A stretch of 36,319 bases of DNA from Halobacteriales archaeon QS_4_70_19. Lineage in GTDB: Archaea > Halobacteriota > Halobacteria > Halobacteriales > Haloarculaceae. Both the position numbers and the translations under genes were made by a program. A model generated the notes under the pieces. It ran no database searches. It was not told the DNA's origin and saw only the letters and a program-made list of their open reading frames with translations. Shown here in pieces: positions 7,010 to 14,921 of this stretch; positions within the stretch are counted from its first letter, which is position 1, and every line of letters begins with the position of its first letter. The DNA is taken from assembly GCA_003020985.1 (NCBI GenBank), contig PXRM01000039.1:1-36319 (forward strand), read 5' to 3'.

Positions 7010-8662
7010 TCAGACGCCCGACGCACGGACGGCGGGTCCCCCGTGGCTGTCCCGGCTCGGAGCCATCACGTCGCCCGGGGTCGCGAGCGCACGCGTCGGG
7101 GTCCCGGTGCCGTTCGTCGGTGCGCGCTGGACGACGTACCGCTGCCCCACCATCGGGTCGAGCAGGCTGTCGACCGGGGCGCGGCCGTCGCGGAGCACGG
7201 GCACGTCGTCCGTCCCGGGCGGCGACTCGCGGAGCCGCCCGACCTCCCGCGAGAGGTTAATGCCGATGTCGCGGCGCCGGTTGCGCGCCCGGAGGGTCGC
7301 CCGGCTCGTCCGGGTCGCGTTCCTCGAGGCGACGACCTGGATGTTCTGGACGGTCGCCCCGCCGACGGTCGGGAACGTGTAGACCTGCGGGAACACCTCG
7401 GAGAGCGTGCGGTACTCGGCGCGGTAGAACTTCGAGGCCGGGCCGTTCTCGGCGGAGATGACGTTGGCGTGCAGGGTCCCGTCGGCCGAGAGCCGGTCAC
7501 GCGCCAGTTCGAAGAACTCCACCGTCGTCAGCTGGAACGGCACCTTGTCCTTCTCGTACGCGTCCAGCACGATGAGGTCGTAGGTGTGGTTCGTCTCGCG
7601 GAGGAAGCGCCGGCCGTCCCCCTGGTGGACGTTCAGGCGCTCGTGCGAGCGGTCGACCGCGAAGTAGCGCTCGGCCACCTCGATGACCTCCGGATCGATC
7701 TCCACCACGTCGACGGTGGCGTCGTACTCTTCGACGAACCGCTTCGGCCCCGAGAAACCGCCCCCGCCGACGAACAGCACCCGGTCGATGTCGTCCGGGT
7801 CGTCGGCCAGCAGGAAGGGAAGGTGGAAGTAGCGCGTGTAGTCGTAGACGTGTCTGGTGGGGTCGTCGACGTCCATGGCGCTGTGGCGCTGGTCGTCCAG
7901 GTAGAGCGTCCGGGTGCCGTTGAGTTCGGTGACCTCCAGCTCCTGGTAGGGGGTCTGGGTCTCGTACAGGACCCGCCCCTCCGCGGTGAAGCCGAACGAG
8001 CCGCTGACGGTGGCCAGCACGAGCAGGAGGCCGACGCCGAGCGAGCGCGCCGTGAGCCCGGAGAGCGGCGGGTACGTGAGGTAGAGGGCGGTCCCGACCA
8101 GCAGCGCCCCGAAGACGAAGCCGATCCACTCCACCGACAGCGCCGGGATGAGGAGGAAGGTCGTGCCGAAGGCACCGAGGATGCTCCCGACGGTGCCGAC
8201 GGCGTAGACGTGGCCGGAGGCGCGACCCACGCCGTCGGTCTCGGCCAACTCCGCGGCGTAGGGGCTGACGTAGCCCAACAGGTAGGTCGGCGGGCCGAAC
8301 ATGAGCGTGACGGCCGGGAGCGAGGCGAAGCGGGCGGGCAGCGGGAGCCCCGATACCGCCGCCAGCATGAGGTCGCCCGCGAAGACGATGGCCGCGACGT
8401 AGGCCGCCGTCGCCAGCAGCGCCCACGCCATCCGGTCGGTCGAGGCGTGCTCGGCGGCGCGCTGGCCGCCCCGGTGGTAGCCCAGCGAGAGCGCCGCGAG
8501 GAAGACGCCGATGATGGTGCCCCAGGTGTAGATGCTGCTCCCGTACTGCGGGGCGATGATCCGGCCCGAGAGGATCTCCAGACCCATGCTGGCGACGCCG
8601 GAGACGAACACCGCCAGCCCCGGGTCGGTCACGGCCGGCAGGCGCCCGCGGAGCGTGCTCAT
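7010..8662 (-). CDS. fused membrane/spermidine-synthase-like protein
   Basis: This protein has 550 residues from ATG 8662 (MSTLRGRLPA); the frame continues upstream to 8755 but a TATA-like sequence at 8687-8694 supports 8662. The N-terminal half has about seven hydrophobic helices. The C-terminal half is a Rossmann methyltransferase-fold domain of the spermidine synthase type, with the nucleotide motif FVGGGGFSGP, the acidic VEIDPEV loop, GDGRRFL and LDAYEKDKVPF. Canonical spermidine synthases have a DS/DxTDP-type catalytic loop; here the corresponding loop reads DAYEKD, so aminopropyl transfer is not assured. Such fusions are common in prokaryotes and are often annotated as fused MFS/spermidine synthase with no proven substrate. 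The gene is divergent from the P450. Confidence 0.85.
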   Translation of the reverse strand: MSTLRGRLPAVTDPGLAVFVSGVASMGLEILSGRIIAPQYGSSIYTWGTIIGVFLAALSLGYHRGGQRAAEHASTDRMAWALLATAAYVAAIVFAGDLMLAAVSGLPLPARFASLPAVTLMFGPPTYLLGYVSPYAAELAETDGVGRASGHVYAVGTVGSILGAFGTTFLLIPALSVEWIGFVFGALLVGTALYLTYPPLSGLTARSLGVGLLLVLATVSGSFGFTAEGRVLYETQTPYQELEVTELNGTRTLYLDDQRHSAMDVDDPTRHVYDYTRYFHLPFLLADDPDDIDRVLFVGGGGFSGPKRFVEEYDATVDVVEIDPEVIEVAERYFAVDRSHERLNVHQGDGRRFLRETNHTYDLIVLDAYEKDKVPFQLTTVEFFELARDRLSADGTLHANVISAENGPASKFYRAEYRTLSEVFPQVYTFPTVGGATVQNIQVVASRNATRTSRATLRARNRRRDIGINLSREVGRLRESPPGTDDVPVLRDGRAPVDSLLDPMVGQRYVVQRAPTNGTGTPTRALATPGDVMAPSRDSHGGPAVRASGV

Positions 8663-8686
8663 TCGGTCTCCCGTTCGGCAGGTGGG

Positions 8687-8694
8687 CATTAAAC
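8687..8694 (-). promoter_or_regulatory. TATA box of the spermidine-synthase-like gene
   Basis: GTTTAATG on the minus strand is centred about 28 nt before the ATG at 8662. It decides the start in favour of 8662 over 8755. Confidence 0.55.
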
Positions 8695-8854
8695 GTTCCT
8701 CGCTCGCGGGGCCGGACACCCAGCCGACCGCGGCAGGAGGGGACGGACGACCCAACCCATCCGCGACGGCGACGAAAGGGGGGACCGGAGGGTCACCGGT
8801 AATCCGACCGCCGTCCGGCGAAACCCACTAACCGTCTGCGCCCATCGTACACGT

Positions 8855-10276
8855 ATGGCACGCGAACTTCCGGAGCCGCCGGACGCCGGTATCGTCAACG
8901 CCGTGCGGTTCGGGACGGGGACGTTCCGCTTCCTCGAGGGAGTCCAGTCACGGTTCGAGGATGTCGTCGCGATTCCGGTCCCCGGTCGGGGACCGCTGGT
9001 CATCGTCACGAACCCGTCGCTGGTCCACGAGGCGCTCTCCCGGCCGGAGGACTTCCCCCGCGTCCCGGCGCAGGGCCCGTCCGCGAAGATCGCCGAGCGG
9101 GGCCTCGTCCAGAGCGAGGGGGACCTCTGGCGCCAGCAGCGCGACATCATGGGCGACGCCTTCGCCGGGCCGCAGGTCCGCGCGTACGCCAACACCGTCG
9201 GCGAGCGGGTCGAGGGGCTCGCCGGGGAGTGGCGCGAGGCGCTGGAGTCGACCACCACCGCCGCGGACGGCGGGACCACGACGCGCGGCGGACACGGCTC
9301 TGATGCGGGCCGGGCGGCGGGGGAACAGGTCCTGGAGCGCAACCTGCACCGCGAGATGACGACGCTCACGGTCCGCGTCGCCAGCGAGATCCTGCTGGGC
9401 GAGGACATCGGCCGGCGGATGGCCGACCGGTTCCACTCCTGGATGAGCGTCGCGGGCGACGAGTTCGAGTTCGACGCCAGCGCCGCGGCCCCCGCCTGGC
9501 TGCCGACGCCGGTGTCCGCGGAGTTCGAGGGCGCCGCCGAGGGCGTGCTGTGGCTGGCCGAGGAGCTCATCGAGCGTCGGCGCGCCGAGATGGAGCGCGG
9601 CGAGAACGGGTCGATGGACATGCTGACGCTGCTGCTGGCGCGCGAGGACGACCCCGACGTGGACTACCCGCCGAACCAGATCCGCGACGAGGTGGCGACC
9701 TTCCTCATCGCCGGCCACGAGACGACGGCGCTCTCGCTGACCTACACGGCGACGCTGCTCTCCTGGCACCCGGAGGCCCGCGAGCGCGTCCGCGAGGAGG
9801 CCCGCGAGGTCCTCGGCGACGAGACGCCGCAGTACGACCACGTCGCCGACCTCGGGTACACGGGGCGGGTGTTCCAGGAGGCGCTCCGGATGTACCCGGC
9901 GGCCTGGGCCGTCTTCCGCCGCACGACCGAGGAGCAGCATCTCGGGGAGTACCGGGTGCCCGGGAACGCCGGGGTCATCATGCCGCAGTGGTCCATCCAC
10001 CGCGACGGGCGCTACTTCGACCGGCCGCTGGAGTTCGACCCGTCGCGCTGGGAGGACCGCAACCCCCAGTCCGTCGAGGCGTACTTCCCGTTCTCCTCGG
10101 GGCCCCACGCCTGCATCGGCCGGCAGTTCTCGCTGACCGGCGCCCGACTGGCGCTGGCGGGCCTCGCGCGCGAGTTCGACGTTGACGTCCCCGAGGGGTC
10201 GCTGGACGACCTCCGCGCGACGCCGACGCTCCGTCCGCCCGAGGGCGTCCCCGCCACGGTCCGCTTCGCGGAGTGA
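8855..10276 (+). CDS. cytochrome P450
   Basis: This 473-residue haem-thiolate monooxygenase has all the core motifs: the I-helix oxygen-activation motif AGHETT (residues about 286-291), the K-helix ExxR as EALR (Glu342, Arg345), and the haem-binding loop FSSGPHACIG with axial Cys420. It is soluble, with no membrane anchor. A Thr/Gly/Asp-rich loop (about 131-156) is an insertion compared with compact bacterial P450s. Haloarchaea are known to have a CYP174-type P450, to which this may belong; its substrate is not established and no ferredoxin or reductase gene is adjacent. The start ATG 8855 has only a weak TATA-like sequence (ACTAACC, about 8827-8833). It is divergent from the spermidine-synthase-like gene. 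Confidence 0.93.
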   Translation: MARELPEPPDAGIVNAVRFGTGTFRFLEGVQSRFEDVVAIPVPGRGPLVIVTNPSLVHEALSRPEDFPRVPAQGPSAKIAERGLVQSEGDLWRQQRDIMGDAFAGPQVRAYANTVGERVEGLAGEWREALESTTTAADGGTTTRGGHGSDAGRAAGEQVLERNLHREMTTLTVRVASEILLGEDIGRRMADRFHSWMSVAGDEFEFDASAAAPAWLPTPVSAEFEGAAEGVLWLAEELIERRRAEMERGENGSMDMLTLLLAREDDPDVDYPPNQIRDEVATFLIAGHETTALSLTYTATLLSWHPEARERVREEAREVLGDETPQYDHVADLGYTGRVFQEALRMYPAAWAVFRRTTEEQHLGEYRVPGNAGVIMPQWSIHRDGRYFDRPLEFDPSRWEDRNPQSVEAYFPFSSGPHACIGRQFSLTGARLALAGLAREFDVDVPEGSLDDLRATPTLRPPEGVPATVRFAE

Positions 10277-10425
10277 CTGATACGGCGAAACCGCCCAGAT
10301 ATTCTGCGAACTCCTTCGCTACCGGCACTAGTTCGTGAATTAACGTACAATACCACGTATTTCGGACCAGTCGCCCACACAGTCGCCCGGGGCGTTTCCA
10401 CGTCGGCACCCTACGTCGGATCGGT

Positions 10426-10590
10426 GTGACTTCCACACTGGCCGTCGTCACCGGGCACGGCTACTGGGGAGAGGAATGCGTGACGCCGCTGCGGCGGCTC
10501 GACGACGCGGGCGTCGACGTGACCGTCGCGATGCCGTCGGGCGGCCCGGCGCGGTGGCACCGGACGTATCGCTCCCTGGACTGGTCAGAA
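10426..10590 (+). pseudogene. truncated DJ-1/PfpI family remnant
   Basis: From the GTG at 10426 the frame reads TSTLAVVTGHGYWGEECVTP, then LRRLDDAGVDVTVAMPSGGP, which matches the first strand-helix-strand of class I glutamine-amidotransferase-like DJ-1/PfpI proteins (GYWGEE loop, then AGVDVTVATPSG). A weaker match (RSLDWSED, near 10570-10590) may extend it slightly. After that the frame turns into Arg/Pro-rich sequence overlapping the next gene in another frame. Full-length members have about 190-240 residues and a nucleophile Cys around residue 100-130, which is absent here. The remnant therefore cannot be a working enzyme. The bases before it (10277-10425) hold no gene that I can see. The family call on this short stretch is from memory. 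Confidence 0.5.
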
Positions 10591-10592
10591 GA

Positions 10593-10602
10593 CATATATA
10601 CT
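10593..10602 (+). promoter_or_regulatory. TATA box of the small zinc-finger gene
   Basis: CATATATACT is a strong TATA element. Transcription would begin near 10622, leaving about a 20-nt leader before the ATG at 10643. It sits exactly where similarity to the DJ-1 remnant ends. Confidence 0.55.
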
Positions 10603-10642
10603 GAACGGATGATGGAACCGATACACCGACCGGACCGCTTCC

Positions 10643-10870
10643 ATGTCCAGCGAATCCAGCCCAGTCGACCACTCCCTCCACCCGAGTCCGGACCACGGCC
10701 TCCTCGAGTGTCCGGACTGCGACACGAGCATCGTCGGCAACTACCGGGACCTCATCCTCCACTACCTCGACGCGCACGCGACGGGCGGGGGACCCGACGG
10801 GGGCGGCGAGGCGTCGGAGACGCTCACCCGGATCAAGCGCGCACAGCAGCAGGTCAGGCTCGACGGCTGA
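10643..10870 (+). CDS. small C2H2-type zinc-finger protein
   Basis: This 75-residue protein contains LECPDCDTSIVG, NYRDLILHYLDAH, a C-x2-C-x13-H-x4-H arrangement that fits a single C2H2 zinc finger (about residues 22-45). The tails are acidic and flexible, with a Gly/Asp run and a C-terminal helix (TLTRIKRAQQQV). It may bind nucleic acid or protein; I know many one-finger small proteins in haloarchaea but not this one's role. It has its own TATA box at 10593-10602, and the cbiX gene follows 72 nt downstream with a separate weak TATA-like CTCTAAGC. Confidence 0.78.
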   Translation: MSSESSPVDHSLHPSPDHGLLECPDCDTSIVGNYRDLILHYLDAHATGGGPDGGGEASETLTRIKRAQQQVRLDG

Positions 10871-10942
10871 GTCGCCCGGCTCCACGGGTCCCGGAACAGC
10901 GCCTCCGACACCTCTAAGCCCGCGACGCCCCTGCGTTCGACC

Positions 10943-11851
10943 ATGAGCCAGACGCTGGTCATCGTCGCCCACGGGTCGCATCTCAACCCCGAATCCAGCA
11001 CGCCCACCTACGACCACGCCGACACCATCCGGGCGGTCGGCGCGTTCGACGAGGTCCGGGCGGGCTTCTGGAAGGAGGAGCCCCACGTCCGGGAGGTCCT
11101 CCGGACGGTCACCGCGGACGAGGTGTTCGTCGTCCCGCTGTTCATCAGCGAGGGCTACTTCACGGAGGAGGTCATCCCCCGCGAACTCCGCCTGGAGGGC
11201 TGGGCGGAGGACGCCTGGGAGTCCGACGGCACCAGTGCGACCTCCGTGACGCTCACGGCCGCCGACACGGGCCAGCGGGTCCACTACTGCGGCCCCGCGG
11301 GGACCCACGAGGCGATGACCGACGTCATCGTCCGGCGCGCGGAGTCGGTGACCGGCGACCCGGACGTCGGCGAGGGGTTCGGCCTCGCCGTCGTCGGGCA
11401 CGGGACGAAGCGTAACGAGAACTCCGCGAAGGCCATCCAGTACCACGCCGACCGCATCCGCGAGCAGGGCCGCTTCGACGAGGTACGCGACCTCTACATG
11501 GACGAGGACCCGGAGGTCGACGACGTGACCGACTTCTTCGAGAGCGACGACGTGGTCGTCGTCCCGCTGTTCGTGGCCGACGGCTATCACACCCAGGAGG
11601 ACATCCCGGAGGACATGGACCTCACGGACGACTACCGGACGGGGTGGGACACCCCCGCCGAGGTGGACGGCAAGCACATCTGGTACGCGGGTGCCGTCGG
11701 GACGGAGGCGCTGATGGCGGACGTCATCGTCGAGCGCGCACGCGACGCCGGCGCCGACGTGGGTGACGCGGTCGAGCGAGTGCGCGAACGCACCCGCGTC
11801 GCGGGCGACGACTCCGGGGTCGACTCGGAGGTCCAGACCGCCGACGACTGA
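10943..11851 (+). CDS. cbiX: CbiX/SirB-type sirohydrochlorin chelatase, two fused domains
   Basis: This 302-residue protein inserts Co or Fe into sirohydrochlorin in the CbiX/SirB family of class II chelatases. Two tandem half-domains are visible. The first begins LVIVAHGSH with metal-ligand His10 and has VFVVPLFISEGYF. The second begins AVVGHGTK with His153 and repeats VVVVPLFVADGYH. Minimal archaeal CbiX is a single domain that dimerises, so this is the fused long form. Cobalamin or sirohaem synthesis is the likely pathway, but no other cobalamin gene is present. The downstream gene encodes a DR2241-family Fe-S protein; in Deinococcus this domain is, as I recall, fused to a CbiX-like region, which supports a joint function. 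A TATA-like CTCTAAGC lies about 27 nt before the ATG. Confidence 0.88.
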   Translation: MSQTLVIVAHGSHLNPESSTPTYDHADTIRAVGAFDEVRAGFWKEEPHVREVLRTVTADEVFVVPLFISEGYFTEEVIPRELRLEGWAEDAWESDGTSATSVTLTAADTGQRVHYCGPAGTHEAMTDVIVRRAESVTGDPDVGEGFGLAVVGHGTKRNENSAKAIQYHADRIREQGRFDEVRDLYMDEDPEVDDVTDFFESDDVVVVPLFVADGYHTQEDIPEDMDLTDDYRTGWDTPAEVDGKHIWYAGAVGTEALMADVIVERARDAGADVGDAVERVRERTRVAGDDSGVDSEVQTADD

Positions 11852-12008
11852 TCGACCGCCAGGTCCGGCACCTGTTGCCGGTGCCCGACGCGCCGGCACC
11901 TACCGGCCACAGCCGCCTGCCCGATTCGACAGGGTTCATGCCCGGTGGGGCCGTACGTCGATGCATGACCGAGGACCGACACCGCGCGGCAGCGCGGGTG
12001 GTGGCTTC

Positions 12009-13169
12009 GTGAGTTCGTCCGGGACCGGGACCGACGAGCAGGTGACAGTGAGCGACGAGGCCGTGGCGGCGCTCGTCGCGGCGGCCGAGGAGGGCGTCGA
12101 CTTCGAGCGCCTCCAGGTCGCGCGCGAGGGGGACGGGGACGAGGCGGTCTACCACTTCGAGACCCCCGCGGTGACCCGGGAGGAACTCACCGAGTCGGAG
12201 TTCCGCGACGCCTGCAGTAACAACCCGGAGTACGTCGACAACTGGTGGTTCTTCGAGGGGCTCGAGCGGGCCCCGGCGAACCGCGCGTTCCTCCGGTGGC
12301 TGGAGAGCGGCGACGCCGAGGACTGGGACGTCCCGACCCGCTACGACGCGCTCCGCGAAGGCATCGCCCGCTCGTGGGGCCAGGTGGCGGTGACGGTGAT
12401 GCTGGGTGCCGGCGGGCGACGCTACGAACTCCGCCACGAGGACGACGTGGACACCCCGCTCCCGGAACTGGAGCGGCGCGAGGACCCGCTCGCGGCCCGC
12501 GAGCTGGTCAAGTTCGACGACCGGGGGCGCTACCGGCCGCTGAAGACGGCACCGACGCTCCCCACGGGCTGGGCGTTCGTCGGGCTGGACGGCCGGGACT
12601 GTACCCACACCCTCGACCTCGTCTACCCCGCCACGGTGGCGAACTGGCACCTGGAGCGCGAGGGGGAGCTGGACGTGAACCACTGGCGCGAGACGATGGA
12701 GCGCCAGACGGGCATCTACGGCGTCATCGAGACGTGGGACCGCGGCGAGGGCCACGAGCACGTCGAGTGGGTCGCGGGGGCGTGCTGTGACGACTCGCAG
12801 TGTCTCAAGCGCCGCGAGTGGCAGTACGACGACGGGACTGACCTCGAGGCCCCCGGTGGGGAGGGCGAGTTCCCCTGCCGGGAGCCGTGTTCGCTGGTGG
12901 TCTCGGCCGCCCGCAAGTGGACGCGGCTCGAGAGCGAGCAGCCTCGCACCTACGAGTTCGAGCTGACGCCCAGCGAGAAGGACCAGATCGAGGCCATCAT
13001 CGACGCGGTGGCGGACGGGCGCGTCGACGAGATCCGCGAGGCCGACATCTACGAGGGCGCCAACCGCTACCGGACCCGGTTCCTCCGCGCGAAACGGTTC
13101 GACGCCGGCGACCTCGGCGGCGTGCCGACCGACCCGGAGGGCGAGCAGACGCCGACCGGCGAGCACTGA
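12009..13169 (+). CDS. DR2241 family Fe-S protein, CbiX partner
   Basis: From GTG 12009 this protein has about 386 residues. The middle and C-terminal parts carry the conserved Cys set CCDDSQC (about residues 258-264) and FPCREPCS (about 287-294), which I assign to the 4Fe-4S-binding part of the DR2241 family; ACSNNPEYVDNWWFFEG and HTLDLVYPATVANWH are other strongly conserved-looking blocks. It probably works with the CbiX chelatase upstream, for example in metal or electron handling during tetrapyrrole synthesis; this rests on gene order and on fused homologues. The start is uncertain: ATG 11961 would add 16 residues (MHDRGPT). A 15-codon frame (11965-12012) ends in a GTGA overlap with the 12009 start. 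Confidence 0.8.
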   Translation: MSSSGTGTDEQVTVSDEAVAALVAAAEEGVDFERLQVAREGDGDEAVYHFETPAVTREELTESEFRDACSNNPEYVDNWWFFEGLERAPANRAFLRWLESGDAEDWDVPTRYDALREGIARSWGQVAVTVMLGAGGRRYELRHEDDVDTPLPELERREDPLAARELVKFDDRGRYRPLKTAPTLPTGWAFVGLDGRDCTHTLDLVYPATVANWHLEREGELDVNHWRETMERQTGIYGVIETWDRGEGHEHVEWVAGACCDDSQCLKRREWQYDDGTDLEAPGGEGEFPCREPCSLVVSAARKWTRLESEQPRTYEFELTPSEKDQIEAIIDAVADGRVDEIREADIYEGANRYRTRFLRAKRFDAGDLGGVPTDPEGEQTPTGEH

Positions 13170-13197
13170 CGGGCCGCTCCCGCGTCGCGACCTGGGG

Positions 13198-13815
13198 TCA
13201 GGAGAGGACCAGGTAACCGGCCGCGAGCGCCCCGGCGACGACCGCGAGTCCGCCGAGCAGGAGGTCCGGCGCGCCGGCCGAGAGGAGTGCCGCGGCAGCC
13301 AGTACCACGGCGACGATGCCGAGCGCGCCGGCCGGGAGCCAGCGGCGGACGCGGGACTGGTCGGGGGAGAGGGCGGCAGGTCCGGGCGCCGCGGTCCCGC
13401 CGGCCGTCGGTCCGCCACCGCCGGCCTCCCCCGGTTCGGCGAGTTCCGGGTCGACCGTGACGGGCTCGTGGCTGCTCCGGTCGACCGTCAGGTCGACGAA
13501 GCGGGTCTCCTGCCCGTAGCCGATGGCGACCTTCAGCTGGCCCTGGATGGCCTCGTACGCACCGTCGTCCTCGGGGTCGAAGACGTGGACCTGGACGCGG
13601 CGGCGGCTCTCACCGGGGACGTGGACGTTGGCGTTCGAGAGGCGCGCCGCGGTCGAGAGCGCGTCGTCGAGGTGGAGGTGGACGTGTGTGGCGCCACCGT
13701 GGTTGCGTAGCTCGATGGTGAACGAGCGGTCGACCGTCACCGACTCGGGGACCGCCAGCGATCGGACACCCTCCTGGTTGAGGTCGACCACCAGCCGGTC
13801 CGTCGCGTCCGTCAC
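13198..13815 (-). CDS. conserved haloarchaeal membrane protein with a beta-sandwich-like ectodomain
   Basis: This protein has 205 residues from GTG 13815. The N-terminal 110 residues look like a beta-rich domain (VDLNQEGVRSLAVPESVTV, FTIELRNHGGATHVHLHLDD). A Gly/Pro/Ala-rich linker follows, and the C-terminus has two hydrophobic helices (RRWLPAGALGIVAVVLAAAA and the following segment). Orientation and function are unknown. I recall a haloarchaea-only domain of unknown function of this form (DUF7524-like), but did not check it. It is convergent with the DR2241 gene, 28 nt apart. A TATA-like CCGATAGCTTTT lies about 30 nt upstream. An upstream extension to 13959 is Arg-rich shadow sequence and was dropped. 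Confidence 0.7.
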   Translation of the reverse strand: MTDATDRLVVDLNQEGVRSLAVPESVTVDRSFTIELRNHGGATHVHLHLDDALSTAARLSNANVHVPGESRRRVQVHVFDPEDDGAYEAIQGQLKVAIGYGQETRFVDLTVDRSSHEPVTVDPELAEPGEAGGGGPTAGGTAAPGPAALSPDQSRVRRWLPAGALGIVAVVLAAAALLSAGAPDLLLGGLAVVAGALAAGYLVLS

Positions 13816-13882
13816 GGGCTGACGGTCGCCGGGCCGGGAGGAAAAGCTATCGGCGGGCGGACGGACAGGTCGTCGGTCGGGG

Positions 13883-14080
13883 TCAGGCCGCCGCCTCGTC
13901 GCGCATGTCCGGCGGCAGCAGGTTCGGGATGCCGTCCTCGATCGGGTACTCCTCGCCACACTCCGTGCAGACGAGCCGCCCCTCGAGGATCTCGTCGTCC
14001 TCGCCGCGGCGGATGACCTCCAGGTCCAGGTCGTGCTTGTCGAGGGGACAGCAAATGACGTCCATCAGGTCCTCCTTCAT
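13883..14080 (-). CDS. Trm112-family methyltransferase activator-like protein
   Basis: This 65-residue protein has the Trm112/UPF0434 zinc-ribbon form: MDVICCPLDKHDL near the N-terminus (Cys10, Cys11), GRLVCTECGEEYP (Cys38, Cys41) and the signature YPIEDGIPNLLPPD. In archaea and eukaryotes Trm112 binds and stabilises methyltransferases acting on tRNA, rRNA and release factor. The ATG at 14080 (MKEDLMDV) was chosen; the frame upstream is shadow of the MBL gene on the other strand. TATA-like CGCTTTTGC lies about 28 nt upstream. It is divergent from the MBL-fold gene. Confidence 0.87.
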   Translation of the reverse strand: MKEDLMDVICCPLDKHDLDLEVIRRGEDDEILEGRLVCTECGEEYPIEDGIPNLLPPDMRDEAAA

Positions 14081-14176
14081 GCGACGGGCTTCGGGCGACC
14101 CGGGCAAAAGCGTGCCGTTCGCGGGGACACCGCCGCCACTGTGTGACCGGGACGACGACCGACCGGACACACAATG

Positions 14177-14184
14177 GCTTAAGC
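14177..14184 (+). promoter_or_regulatory. TATA box of the MBL-fold gene
   Basis: GCTTAAGC is centred about 27 nt before the GTG at 14207, which supports this GTG start and a leaderless transcript. Confidence 0.55.
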
Positions 14185-14206
14185 GGGCGGACGACAACCA
14201 CCGCTC

Positions 14207-14842
14207 GTGATCCGGAACCTCGCCCAGGGCCAGCGCGGCTTCACCAGCAACGCCTTCCTCGTCGCCGGCGCCGCCGTGATGAGCGACGGGGCCGATCAGG
14301 GGGAGCCGGCCGAGGACCCGGCAGGCCGGACGGTCCTCGTGGATCCGGGCAGCGAGTTCGACGTCGCCGCCGCCGTCGAGCGGTTCGTCGACGACCTCGA
14401 CGCGGTCGTCCTCACCCACACCCACCCGGACCACGTCGGCAACACCGCCGACGTGATCGAGGCGTTCGACGTCGACGTGTGGGGGTTCGAGCCCGACCAC
14501 CGGCTGGTGGACCATCGCATCGCCGACGGCGACACCGTCGAACTGGGCGCCCACTCGTACGACGCGCTGCACACGCCCGGCCACAAGGAGGACCACCTCT
14601 GCTTTCACGCCCCCGACGCGGGGGTGCTGTTCGCCGGCGACCTGATCTTCGCGGGCGGGAGCTTCGGCCGCACTGACCTCCCCGAGGGCGACCACGGGAC
14701 GCTCGTGGCCAGCATCGAGCGCGTGCTGGAGACGGTCGGGCCGGACCTGTGCGAGATGCACACCGGCCACGGCCCGAGCGTCACCGACTCGCCGTTCCAG
14801 CAGATCCAGCTGTCGGCACGGGCGGCCCGGTCGATGCGGTAA
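14207..14842 (+). CDS. MBL-fold metallo-hydrolase
   Basis: This 211-residue hydrolase of the metallo-beta-lactamase superfamily has the metal motif HTHPDH (His71, His73, Asp75, His76), LHTPGHKEDH (His126), FAGDLIF (Asp145) and EMHTGHGPS with the last His. The pattern is that of glyoxalase II-like or rhodanese-associated small MBL enzymes. The substrate cannot be told. A short acidic insertion (about 26-41, MSDGADQGEPAEDPAG) is unusual for the strand between beta-1 and beta-2. The start is GTG 14207, supported by the TATA position. It is followed by an AT-rich stretch with a T-tract. Confidence 0.9.
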   Translation: MIRNLAQGQRGFTSNAFLVAGAAVMSDGADQGEPAEDPAGRTVLVDPGSEFDVAAAVERFVDDLDAVVLTHTHPDHVGNTADVIEAFDVDVWGFEPDHRLVDHRIADGDTVELGAHSYDALHTPGHKEDHLCFHAPDAGVLFAGDLIFAGGSFGRTDLPEGDHGTLVASIERVLETVGPDLCEMHTGHGPSVTDSPFQQIQLSARAARSMR

Positions 14843-14843
14843 T

Positions 14844-14915
14844 CGGACGTATTATCGAGTAAAATAGATTTTTCTACGGCAGTTCCGGACTGTCGGAGAT
14901 AATGACGGACGTATT
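14844..14915 (+). terminator. AT-rich convergent intergenic with T-tract and 10-nt direct repeat
   Basis: Between the MBL gene and convergent tspO there is a T-tract (14869-14873) within an AT-rich stretch, a usual archaeal termination signal. CGGACGTATT occurs twice (14844-14853 and 14906-14915), and ATTATC/GATAAT form an inverted pair within. Confidence 0.4.
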
Positions 14916-14921
14916 CGTTAT

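Noticed and set aside
10591..10917. rest of the plus-strand frame after the DJ-1 remnant
   Set aside because: Becomes Arg/Pro-rich and overlaps the small zinc-finger gene in another frame; not a DJ-1 continuation.
10448..11899. 483-codon minus-strand frame antisense to cbiX
   Set aside because: Val/Asp/His/Arg-rich shadow of the CbiX codons; no family resemblance.
11852..12008. cobalamin riboswitch between cbiX and the DR2241 gene
   Set aside because: G/C-rich hairpin potential exists, but no B12-box sequence was found and such riboswitches are not usual in archaea.
11724..13418. 564-codon minus-strand frame antisense to the DR2241 gene
   Set aside because: Shadow frame with no motif; the plus strand has the conserved Cys set.
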